DNA from: Robinsoniella peoriensis
GTDB taxonomy: Bacteria > Bacillota > Clostridia > Lachnospirales > Lachnospiraceae
Assembly: GCF_000797495.1 (NCBI RefSeq)
Contig: NZ_JTGN01000003.1
Coordinates: forward strand, 444,063 to 508,062
Direction of reading: 5' to 3'
Length of the DNA: 64,000 nucleotides
In this document: positions 18,064 through 25,583 of the stretch, piece after piece
How positions within the stretch are numbered: the first letter of the stretch is position 1
Layout: each line of letters starts with the position of its first letter
The notes under the pieces: generated by a model
What the model saw: the letters and a program-made list of their open reading frames with translations, nothing else
What the model was told of the DNA's origin: nothing
Database searches by the model: none
Program-made: the position numbers and the translations under genes

Positions 18064-18969
18064 ATGAGTCATGGCTTAAAATTAGTTAAACATAAAATAT
18101 ATTTGTATTTACTTCCAGGAGTATTATGGTATGCAGTTATACTGTTTGTTCCCATTTTACTGGCTTTATATTATGGATTTTTTGACTGGAATGGGGGTGT
18201 AAATAAGACCTTTATAGGGATTAAAAACTTTGTGGATGTTATTCAGGATAAGATCTTTATCAAATCCCTGCTGAATAATATTTACCTGGTGGCAGTATGT
18301 TTGATTTTCCAGATTGGGCTGGCATTTATATTTGCAACATTTCTGGGCAGCAGGCATGTAAAATTTAAGGGGTTTCACCGGACAATGTGCTATTTTCCAT
18401 CGGTGCTTTCGGCAGTTATTGTTGGATTTATCTGGAACCTGATTTATAACTATGAGTACGGGCTGCTCAATGCCGTTCTTAAAATGGTGGGATTGGAAAG
18501 TAAAGTGCAGCCCTGGCTCAATAATCCGAAGATCATCATGCTGCTGGTTGCTATTCCAATCATATGGCAATTTATTGGATACTATATGGTGATAATGCTC
18601 TCCGGTATGTCATCCATCGATCCCCAGGTACTTGAAATGGCTGAGATAGATGGTGCAGTCGGTTGGAAAAAGGCATTATATATCACGGTTCCCCTTATAA
18701 AGAATACGCTTATAGTTTGTATTACCCTTTGTATTGCCGGAAATATGAAGGCATTCGATATTATATATGCGATGACATCCGGCGGTCCGGGATACTCCAG
18801 CAGCGTTATGGCAATGTATGCATATAATACATCATTTACGTCCTATAAAATGGGATATGGCAGCGCAATGTCCATTGTGATCCTGATTGTAAGCCTGATA
18901 TTTATTTTGGGCACACAGGTTCCGCTTAACAGGCTGGCAGGAGGGAAAAATGAAGATGAAAAAAAATAA
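18064..18969 (+). CDS. ABC sugar importer permease, UgpA/MsmF type
   Basis: About 301 residues with six hydrophobic segments and the EAA loop (EMAEIDGAVGWKKALYITVP). The motif MTSGGPGYSSSVMAMYAYN near the end is characteristic of the UgpA-type subunit. ATG 18064 is preferred to the in-frame ATG 18046 because GGTGGTGGAAGA lies immediately before it. The end overlaps the next permease gene by 20 bases, as expected for subunits made in equal amounts. Confidence 0.93.
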   Translation: MSHGLKLVKHKIYLYLLPGVLWYAVILFVPILLALYYGFFDWNGGVNKTFIGIKNFVDVIQDKIFIKSLLNNIYLVAVCLIFQIGLAFIFATFLGSRHVKFKGFHRTMCYFPSVLSAVIVGFIWNLIYNYEYGLLNAVLKMVGLESKVQPWLNNPKIIMLLVAIPIIWQFIGYYMVIMLSGMSSIDPQVLEMAEIDGAVGWKKALYITVPLIKNTLIVCITLCIAGNMKAFDIIYAMTSGGPGYSSSVMAMYAYNTSFTSYKMGYGSAMSIVILIVSLIFILGTQVPLNRLAGGKNEDEKK

Positions 18970-19789
18970 ATTAAAGGTAATACATATCATTCCCAATTTC
19001 CTCTTAATCATATTTTCCCTTTCCTGTATTTATCCTTTGGTTTGGCTTGTCTACTCTTCCTTTAAAACAAAATCGGAATTTTATCAGAATCCCGTTGCGC
19101 TGCCAACACAAATCAATTTTTCCTACTATCAGGAGATTCTGACTAACAGTAAATTTCTGGTATGGGTATGGAACAGTTTGCGCTATAGCCTGCTTGCCTT
19201 GTTTTTTATACTGCTGTTTGGGTTTATGATTGGATACCTGTTATCCCGGTATAATTTTCCGGGGCGAAAATCTACCTATACATTTTTTTTACTGGGAATG
19301 CTGGTTCCCGTGCATGCAATCATGGTCCCAATGTATGTAATGTTTACGAAGTTACATCTGACAGACCATTGGTTTACATTAGTACTTCCATATACCGCAA
19401 TGGGGCTTCCCCTGGCTGTGTTTCTGGTGGAAAGCTATGTCAGGACCATACCGGTAGAGGTAGAAGAAGCAGCAGCCATAGATGGATGCTCCAGGGAAAG
19501 AACCATTTTCTCAATTGTCCTCTTCATGTGTAAACCAATACTTGTGACCATAGGAATTATTCAGTTTTTTGGATCGTGGAATGAATTTACCTTTGCCCTG
19601 ATCCTTACGAATTCAGAAAAATATATGACACTTCCGGTGGGAATAGCATTATTTAAAGGGCAGTTTACTACAAACTATCCAAGAATGATGACTTCTATGT
19701 TATTAGCAATTTTGCCTGCAATGGCAGCTTATTTCATTTTTTCAAAACATATTATAAAAGGCATGGTTGCCGGAGCGGTGAAAGGTTAG
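18950..19789 (+). CDS. ABC sugar importer permease, UgpE/MsmG type
   Basis: The second membrane subunit (279 residues). It shows the EAA loop VEEAAAIDGCSRERTIFSIV and the usual C-terminal KGMVAGAVKG. The GGAGGG ribosome site (18941-18946) lies inside the end of the upstream permease gene. It forms the translocation pore with that subunit; the ATPase must come from elsewhere in the genome. The beta-mannosidase gene begins 10 bases after the stop, so the importer and enzyme are one transcript. Confidence 0.93.
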   Translation: MKMKKNKLKVIHIIPNFLLIIFSLSCIYPLVWLVYSSFKTKSEFYQNPVALPTQINFSYYQEILTNSKFLVWVWNSLRYSLLALFFILLFGFMIGYLLSRYNFPGRKSTYTFFLLGMLVPVHAIMVPMYVMFTKLHLTDHWFTLVLPYTAMGLPLAVFLVESYVRTIPVEVEEAAAIDGCSRERTIFSIVLFMCKPILVTIGIIQFFGSWNEFTFALILTNSEKYMTLPVGIALFKGQFTTNYPRMMTSMLLAILPAMAAYFIFSKHIIKGMVAGAVKG

Positions 19790-19799
19790 GTGAAAAGAG

Positions 19800-22334
19800 A
19801 TGAATATTACAAAATTAAATAAATCATGGGTGCTTCATGAAGCTCCTTTTAGTTGGGACAGGCAATATCTTGCCGATATAAATAAAATAAATGAGGGGTG
19901 GTATAAGTGTGATTTACCGGTGGATGTCCGCATGCCTCTGATAGATGCCGGTGTCATTAAGGAACCCTTAGAAGGAGATAACAGTTATGAATCCAAATGG
20001 ATGGAAGAACGCTCCTGGTGGTTTCAAAAGCATTTTTCATCCGCTGACATCGGCATGGAAAACGAAGTCATAGAGTTAGTGCTGGAAGGCCTGGATACGA
20101 ACAGCGATATATTTTTAAATGATCAATATATTGGATCTCATCAAAATGTACATTATCCGTTTATTTGTGAGATAAAAAGATTTTTAGTAAATGGGGATAA
20201 TAAACTGTCGGTTCGGCTCACCAGTGGGCTTGAAAATATATCTATAAAGGATCTGGCTCAAATTGATTGTGCCGTTACCGCTGAAAGCGACTTTAATGAC
20301 AGTGACAGGGGTGATCACAGAAGGACAATGGTAAGGCGGCCCCAGTATAATATTGGCTGGGACTGGGGACCGCGGCTGGTTTCCGTTGGCATTACCGGAC
20401 AAGCCTTTGTCCGAGCTTATAATAAGATTGCGATCCGCGAAGTTGGAATTGAAACAAAAGAGATTAAGAAGGATGGGGATGGGAAGCTGGCATTATTAAA
20501 CGTGATGGTTAATGCAGAAAACTTAAATATCGTGGATACGGTTGATTGTGATCTGGAAATTGTAATTCGAAAGGACGGCAAAATTGCTGCATGCAAAACG
20601 ATTCCCGATATCCTGCTCACATCCGGCACAAATTATATTAATCAGGAAATGGAAATCCAGGAAGCAGAGCTTTGGTGGCCTGCCGGTTATGGAGAACAGC
20701 CCCTTTACCAGGTGGAAATAACGGCACGATGCGCAGATACGAATGAAAGCTGGCCAGTTTTTAACTATGGTATCAGAAAAATCAGTATAGATACGCCGGT
20801 TTTGGAGGATGGGACCAGAAATTTTAAATTTATCGTGAACGGACAGGAGATATTTTGTAAGGGAGCGAACTGGATACCAAATGATTTTATATATGCAAGG
20901 GTTACAGCGGAAAAATACCGTACATTACTAGAGGAGGCAGTTGAGGCTAATTTCAATATGATCCGCATTTGGGGTGGCGGATTATACGAAAGAGAACTGT
21001 TCTATGATCTCTGTGACGAGAAAGGAATATTGGTGTGGCAGGACTTTATGCTGGCATGCGGTGCATATCCGGAACAGCAGGCGTGGTTTGAAAATGAAAT
21101 ACGTTCTGAATATGCCTATCAGGCAAAGCGGCTGCGGACACATTCCTGCATTGCACTTTTTTGCGGCACGAATGAGAACCACTGGATTTTTTCCAATCCC
21201 GAATTCCTGGACAGATGGAAAATAAAACCGTCTTATCAAAATCAATATGGACTTTGGATTCCAAATGTCCTTTCTAAGGAAGTGGTTTGGATGAATTGTC
21301 CCTACATACCCTATTGGAACAGCTCTCCATATGGCGGGAAGAATGCAAATGATTTAGACTGTGGTGATGCACATCTGTGGAGTCATGGATTTGTAAGTAA
21401 TGATATCCGGGAAGCTTTGGATTTAAAGAGTTATGATGCTATCAAAACAAAGTTCGTAAGTGAATATGGTGTTCTCGGACCATGCTGCTTAGAGAGTATC
21501 AAGGAATATCTGGGAGACGGAGATCTGGATATGAATGGAAAGCTGTGGAAATCCCATACAAACGTGACAATGAAAGATACCTTGGGGAAAGCCATTGTAC
21601 AAAACTATCTGCCTGAGAATCATGAGCTTACAGAGAGCGAATTTATTCTGTATGGCGGGCTTGTACAGGGAGATGTCTATGAATATTCCCTGGAGTCATT
21701 CCGTTTTCAGGAAGACTGCGGTGGAGCGCTTTTCTGGATGTATAATGACGCCTGGGGAGAAGTTGGATGGACAGTTATAGATTACTATTTGAGGAGAAAG
21801 ATTTCTTATTACGGGGTTAAAAGGGCATTTGCCCATAAGAAATTTATTATCAGGCAGGCGGATGACTGTATTCTTATCCGGGGAATCAACGATACAAAGG
21901 AAAAACTGCGCTGCAAAGTGAAATTTGGTTATGTATCATTTGATGGGAAAATCAGTGACACCAGAGAAATGGTATTTGAAGTTCCCGCCGGGTCAAGGAT
22001 GCAGGTATTAAAAGAAAAATTAGGTGACTATGACTTAGAATGCGGATCATATATGCTGTATGTATATGATGACGGCATTGATCATGCAATGCTATACACC
22101 TGCCCCAACAGCCGGCTGAAGTATGCAAAGAGTCCTGTGGAGGTTATGGAAGAAAAGGTAATCGGAAATGATAAAAAGCTTGTGTTAAGGGCCGGGGGGT
22201 ATGTGTGCGGTGTGTATATAGCCGGAAACTACAAATGCAGCGATAATTATTTTAATATGCTTCCAGGGGAAGAAAGGACGATTATAGTACAAGATGCAGG
22301 TAATACTGAATTAGAAATTAAGAGTATAAGATGA
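19800..22334 (+). CDS. GH2 beta-mannosidase
   Basis: An 844-residue cytoplasmic retaining enzyme that removes non-reducing beta-D-mannosyl residues. It has the N-terminal sugar-binding and Ig-like GH2 domains, then the barrel. Signatures specific to beta-mannosidases are visible: RRPQYNIGWDWGPRL near residues 179-193 and IRIWGGGLYE before the active site. Acid/base Glu459 lies in FCGTNENHW and nucleophile Glu555 in FVSEYGVLG, with spacing close to characterised Bacteroides enzymes. No signal peptide is present, so it acts on imported oligosaccharides. AGGTGAAAAGAG precedes ATG 19800. It ends the importer operon; shortly after its stop begins a collapsed GH78 fragment. Confidence 0.92.
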   Translation: MNITKLNKSWVLHEAPFSWDRQYLADINKINEGWYKCDLPVDVRMPLIDAGVIKEPLEGDNSYESKWMEERSWWFQKHFSSADIGMENEVIELVLEGLDTNSDIFLNDQYIGSHQNVHYPFICEIKRFLVNGDNKLSVRLTSGLENISIKDLAQIDCAVTAESDFNDSDRGDHRRTMVRRPQYNIGWDWGPRLVSVGITGQAFVRAYNKIAIREVGIETKEIKKDGDGKLALLNVMVNAENLNIVDTVDCDLEIVIRKDGKIAACKTIPDILLTSGTNYINQEMEIQEAELWWPAGYGEQPLYQVEITARCADTNESWPVFNYGIRKISIDTPVLEDGTRNFKFIVNGQEIFCKGANWIPNDFIYARVTAEKYRTLLEEAVEANFNMIRIWGGGLYERELFYDLCDEKGILVWQDFMLACGAYPEQQAWFENEIRSEYAYQAKRLRTHSCIALFCGTNENHWIFSNPEFLDRWKIKPSYQNQYGLWIPNVLSKEVVWMNCPYIPYWNSSPYGGKNANDLDCGDAHLWSHGFVSNDIREALDLKSYDAIKTKFVSEYGVLGPCCLESIKEYLGDGDLDMNGKLWKSHTNVTMKDTLGKAIVQNYLPENHELTESEFILYGGLVQGDVYEYSLESFRFQEDCGGALFWMYNDAWGEVGWTVIDYYLRRKISYYGVKRAFAHKKFIIRQADDCILIRGINDTKEKLRCKVKFGYVSFDGKISDTREMVFEVPAGSRMQVLKEKLGDYDLECGSYMLYVYDDGIDHAMLYTCPNSRLKYAKSPVEVMEEKVIGNDKKLVLRAGGYVCGVYIAGNYKCSDNYFNMLPGEERTIIVQDAGNTELEIKSIR

Positions 22335-22346
22335 AAGTAAAAAATC

Positions 22347-22496
22347 ACTGCGGGGAAGGCAGCTTCTGGGATATTATTCCGTGGGGCAGCAGCAGGATTA
22401 TCCTTCTATTTATCATCATTCCGGCAGTGAACATTTTATACGTCACGGACTGGGGGACTGGGGAATCCAACAGAATAAGGGGGAATGCCGGGAGAA
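22347..22496 (+). pseudogene. Collapsed fragment of a GH78 alpha-L-rhamnosidase gene
   Basis: Two blocks match the intact GH78 gene at 50062-52740: 22347-22392 corresponds to 51659-51704, and 22393-22496 corresponds to 51814-51917, joined across a deletion of about 109 bases. After 22497 similarity resumes at 52811, skipping about 893 bases to the shared 3' terminator. By eye the blocks differ at about four positions in 150, so the copies are close. It has no start, is frame-disrupted and cannot encode a working enzyme. It marks a former GH78 gene or a recombination event after the beta-mannosidase gene. Confidence 0.85.
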
Positions 22497-22499
22497 ACC

Positions 22500-22536
22500 A
22501 GCATCCATGAACAGCTTTTGTTCATGGATGCTTTTT
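22500..22536 (+). terminator. Intrinsic terminator shared with the GH78 gene
   Basis: A 14-bp perfect stem (AGCATCCATGAACA, 22500-22513, with its complement at 22519-22532), loop GCTTT, then TTTTT. The same hairpin occurs at 52813-52849 after the intact GH78 gene, showing that the duplicated block includes the terminator. It now probably ends beta-mannosidase transcripts. Confidence 0.88.
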
Positions 22537-22554
22537 CTATTGTGTTGGGGGTTA

Positions 22555-22699
22555 GGTGATTAATGACGCTTTGTAGATATAGGTAGTGTACGGAAAGGTT
22601 AGAAAATACCAGTTCTGCGGCCAGCTGACGGAGCCCATACCAGTTTTCCACACCCATCTTTCTGTACACTACCTATCATTTACAAAGCGTCTTAATCAG
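22555..22699. mobile_element. Small inverted-repeat element (MITE-like or insertion-sequence remnant)
   Basis: About 145 bases bounded by imperfect inverted repeats of roughly 40 bases. The left arm includes GACGCTTTGTAGAT (from 22565) and GGTAGTGTACGGAAAG; the right arm includes CTTTCTGTACACTACC and ATTTACAAAGCGTC (to 22691). The centre is only about 60 bases and encodes nothing. Part of the centre recurs inverted at about 52897-52930. A nested reading is possible, with GGTAGTGTAC...GTACACTACC as transposon ends inserted in an older GACGCTTTGTA hairpin. No transposase is present and the family is not assigned. After it, 22700-22805 shows nothing recognisable. Confidence 0.55.
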
Positions 22700-22805
22700 C
22701 GAAACCCAAATTTAAGATAAATTGTTTGATGTAGCAATAGCGTGTTCACCAATTGTTCTCGGACTGCTGTGGGCACCATGATTTAAATATATTTTCAAAT
22801 AAGAC

Positions 22806-22834
22806 TTGACTTAGTAGTAAAATTATACTAATAT
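22806..22834 (+). promoter_or_regulatory. Promoter with overlapping operator for the Nudix-regulator operon
   Basis: TTGACT (22806-22811) and TAATAT (22829-22834) are 17 bases apart, a plausible sigma-A promoter. The inverted repeat TTAGTA (22811-22816) and TACTAA (22826-22831) lies exactly in the spacer and overlaps both boxes. Such placement is typical of autorepression, here presumably by the regulator encoded at 22886. Confidence 0.6.
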
Positions 22835-22885
22835 AAAAGTATAAAAAAGCTACTAACTATTTCAAAGAAAGGATTTAGTTTAGAT

Positions 22886-23551
22886 ATGAATGCATTCAGA
22901 CATGAAAAAATTGCAGTTGCTGTGGATTTTTTAATTATGACAATTGAAGATGACAAGCTGAAAGTATTAATGGTTCGAAGAAATGAGGAGCCGTTCAAAG
23001 GGGCTCTGGCGCTGCCGGGAGTTGCGGTAGCCGAGGACGAGACGCTGTCTCACGCTGCCAGGAGATGTCTTGAGGAGGAGACAGGGATTACGGAGAATAT
23101 CTATCTGGAACAATTATATACATGGGGGGATGACTGCAGACGAGACCCAAGAAACCGGGTAATTTCTGTCTCATATATGGCTCTGATTCCCAGAGAGCTG
23201 CTTGCGGAGAGCATCGGCAAGCGGGTAACGGAAGTTCTGTTTATGGATGTAACGGAAATTCTTTCCGAACAGTATAAACTGGCATTTGATCATAAAGAGA
23301 TGATTGCATACGGGAGAGAACGCATACAAAATAAAACAGAATACACGACAATTGCTTTTCATTTTCTGCCCGAAGAATTTACATTGCCCGAATTACAAAA
23401 AATCTACGAGATTTTATTGGGCAAAAATTTATTCAAAGCAAATTTCCGGAAAAGTATTCAGGATATAGTAGAAGATACCGGTAAAATGAAAAAGGTGGGT
23501 GCCCATAGACCCAGTAAAATCTATAGAAGGGCGGAAGATTTTAAGGGATAA
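22886..23551 (+). CDS. NrtR-like Nudix-domain transcriptional regulator, Nudix box degenerate
   Basis: A 221-residue protein with an N-terminal Nudix fold (FLIMTIEDDKLKVLMVRRNE, then LPGVAVAEDETLSHAARRCL followed by EEETGI) and a C-terminal winged helix (FTLPELQKIYEILLGKNLFK, then GAHRPSKIYRR). This two-part layout is that of NrtR-family repressors, in which a Nudix domain binds a nucleotide-like or sugar effector. The catalytic Nudix box is altered: the leading Gly is Val and the RE pair is RC, so hydrolase activity is doubtful and a sensing role is favoured. It is the first gene of a four-gene operon and probably represses it through the palindrome at 22811-22831. The next gene starts 3 bases after its stop. 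The effector is not known; NrtR regulates NAD genes and relatives regulate sugar genes, but neither occurs here. Confidence 0.8.
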   Translation: MNAFRHEKIAVAVDFLIMTIEDDKLKVLMVRRNEEPFKGALALPGVAVAEDETLSHAARRCLEEETGITENIYLEQLYTWGDDCRRDPRNRVISVSYMALIPRELLAESIGKRVTEVLFMDVTEILSEQYKLAFDHKEMIAYGRERIQNKTEYTTIAFHFLPEEFTLPELQKIYEILLGKNLFKANFRKSIQDIVEDTGKMKKVGAHRPSKIYRRAEDFKG

Positions 23552-23554
23552 AAG

Positions 23555-24622
23555 ATGCGTGGGAAACCATTAGGTGAGTATCAAGCTGTAAGAAACCAAG
23601 ATGAGGTGAGGACTTTGAAAGCAGAACAGATTTTATCAATATCCAAAACCGGTGATTTGTTCCCTTATGGAATTGATATGATAAAGGCAAGATATAAAGA
23701 ATTGGTCAAAGTCTGGCATCCGGATATCAATTGTACACCAGGAGCAGCAGAAGTATATTCCAGGATTACAGAATTGTATCGTGAGGCATTGAAACTCTCC
23801 GAGGCCGGAGCCTGGGAGAAATCCAATTATATTCTGGTAAGCAGGCGGGATGATAACGAAAAGATTGCATTAAATTATGACGCAGCATTTGATTTTGAAC
23901 TGGGCACAAGATATGAAACTAAAACCAGGATTGCATATGTATTAGGTTCAGACAAGAAAAAATATTTTGAAAATGCTGTAATGAGAATCTCCGGACTGAA
24001 ATTTCAGGATGAGCATATGAAAGCAGATTTAAGCAGGTTTCTTCCCCGAATTCTGAATGCCTTTCAGACAAAAGGCGGAGAATATGTAATTCTGTTGGAA
24101 AAGCCAGATCACGTTATTTCTCTTAAAAGTGTCCTTGCGTATTTTGGAGGAAAATTAGACGACAGGCATGTTGCCTGGATCATAAGCAGATTGTTTAGCT
24201 TAACATGTTTCCTCAAATACAATAAGCTTGTTCACAATGGTATCAATATCAATAACTGTTTTATCTCACCGGATAATCATTCTATTTTATTGCTTGGGGG
24301 GTGGTGGTATACGACAGGTGAGAACGAAAAGATGATCGGAACATCCAGAGATATTTTTTCCATCATGCCTGTTGCGGCGAAAGAAGATAAGAAATCTTCA
24401 TCATTGACGGATTTAGAATCGGTAAAACTGATGGGCAGGCAATTGTTTGGAGAAGTAAACTGCAGAAAACTTTCTATGGATTTATCGGTGCCGGAGCCGT
24501 TTATACATTTTTTGACTGGCGGTTCCGGCAGAGACCCTTACGAAGAATTTGTGAAATGGGACCGGGCATTGAATGATTCATATGGCAGAAGAAAATTTAT
24601 TCATATGGAAATTAAAAATTAA
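23555..24622 (+). CDS. J-domain protein fused to a pseudokinase-like domain
   Basis: A 355-residue soluble protein. Residues about 25-85 form a J domain with helix II basic residues (ARYKELVKVWHPDIN) and the HPD signature at 55-57, which in DnaJ proteins stimulates an Hsp70 ATPase. From about 105 on, the pattern resembles a protein-kinase fold: a hinge-like YVILLEKPDHVISL, a C-lobe helix, and KLVHNGININNCFISPDN where a catalytic loop (HxD...N) would be. There His-Asn-Gly replaces HRD, and LGGWW replaces the metal-binding DFG, so phosphotransfer is unlikely. The Gly-rich J linker and the zinc region of DnaJ are absent. No DnaK gene is adjacent. I infer a scaffold or adaptor that brings Hsp70 to its neighbours; the kinase assignment is by motif layout only. 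Confidence 0.6.
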   Translation: MRGKPLGEYQAVRNQDEVRTLKAEQILSISKTGDLFPYGIDMIKARYKELVKVWHPDINCTPGAAEVYSRITELYREALKLSEAGAWEKSNYILVSRRDDNEKIALNYDAAFDFELGTRYETKTRIAYVLGSDKKKYFENAVMRISGLKFQDEHMKADLSRFLPRILNAFQTKGGEYVILLEKPDHVISLKSVLAYFGGKLDDRHVAWIISRLFSLTCFLKYNKLVHNGININNCFISPDNHSILLLGGWWYTTGENEKMIGTSRDIFSIMPVAAKEDKKSSSLTDLESVKLMGRQLFGEVNCRKLSMDLSVPEPFIHFLTGGSGRDPYEEFVKWDRALNDSYGRRKFIHMEIKN

Positions 24623-24644
24623 TGGAAAGAAAAGGAGAATGGAT

Positions 24645-25562
24645 ATGGGATGTGGAACATTTACAAGTAAAGATTGGATTAGATATACAGCAAGCAGAGG
24701 ATACACGGCAGACTCGTCGGCAAGTGACATGTATAAATCAATCTCTGTTAAAAAAGAATTTGAACCTGTTGGCATAACCTATAGAGAATCCTGTGATTCA
24801 GAAGAACACCCTGATTCTACACCAATTATTTTAGGTCTTGATGTAACGGGATCTATGAGCAGTGTTTTGGAAATTATTTCGAAAAAACTACATACGCTGA
24901 TTAATGAAATTTATGATAGAGAACCAGTTAAAGACCCTCAGGTAATGGTCATGGCATTTGGGGATGTGGAGTGTGATCGTCATCCATTACAGGTAACCCA
25001 GTTCGAATCCGATATCCGGATTGCAGAACAGTTAAATAATATTTATTTTGAAAGAGGCGGCGGGGGTAACAATGGAGAATCTTACACACTACCCTGGTAT
25101 TTCGCTGCAAGACATACAAAAATTGATTCATATGAAAAACATGGAAGGAAAGGTTTTTTATTTACAATGGGGGATGAACCATTCTTAAATATCATATCAA
25201 AGAATGCTATTAAAAAATTTACAGGTGATGATATTCAGGCTGATTTAACGGCAGATGAATTACTAACTGAAGTTTCCAGGCAGTACGAAATCTATCACCT
25301 GATGATTGAAGAGGGTTCCGGCATGAGAATAGGCAGGGATGATGTTGCAGCGAAATGGACGAATCTCTTAGGGCAGAGAGCAATTGCCGTATCTGACTGC
25401 TCCAAAATACCGGAAATTATTGTTTCTATTTTGGAAATAGCGGCAGGAAAAGATGTAAAAGAAGTGGAAGATTCCTGGGAGGATGAAACGGCGCTAGTTG
25501 TAAGCCGGGCAATCAGCGGTCTGGCTGTTATAAATGATAATAATGATCTGATTGAATTTTAA
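24645..25562 (+). CDS. von Willebrand factor A domain protein
   Basis: A 305-residue cytoplasmic protein. The VWA fold starts at about residue 60 with PIILGLDVTGSMSS, which carries a MIDAS metal site (Asp66, Thr68, Ser70, a DxTxS variant). A Gly-rich turn ERGGGGNNGES (137-147) and FTMGDE near 173-178 fit the remaining MIDAS loops. Such proteins mediate metal-dependent protein contacts, often with AAA ATPases, chaperones or kinases. ATG 24645 is chosen because AAAGGAGA lies 8 bases before it; the in-frame ATG 24639 is too close and earlier starts overlap the upstream gene. It is the third gene of the operon, 22 bases after the J/pseudokinase gene. TerY-type VWA proteins also pair with kinases and phosphatases, but no Ter gene is present. 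Confidence 0.75.
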   Translation: MGCGTFTSKDWIRYTASRGYTADSSASDMYKSISVKKEFEPVGITYRESCDSEEHPDSTPIILGLDVTGSMSSVLEIISKKLHTLINEIYDREPVKDPQVMVMAFGDVECDRHPLQVTQFESDIRIAEQLNNIYFERGGGGNNGESYTLPWYFAARHTKIDSYEKHGRKGFLFTMGDEPFLNIISKNAIKKFTGDDIQADLTADELLTEVSRQYEIYHLMIEEGSGMRIGRDDVAAKWTNLLGQRAIAVSDCSKIPEIIVSILEIAAGKDVKEVEDSWEDETALVVSRAISGLAVINDNNDLIEF

Positions 25563-25583
25563 GAGGATAGGAGAGATGATTGT

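Noticed and set aside
22886..23551. Plain Nudix hydrolase (ADP-ribose pyrophosphatase)
   Set aside because: The C-terminal winged helix and the altered Nudix box favour an NrtR-like regulator.
24645..25562. TerY / tellurite-resistance VWA protein
   Set aside because: No TerD-type, TerC or phosphatase genes are present, and the partner genes differ from known Ter operons.
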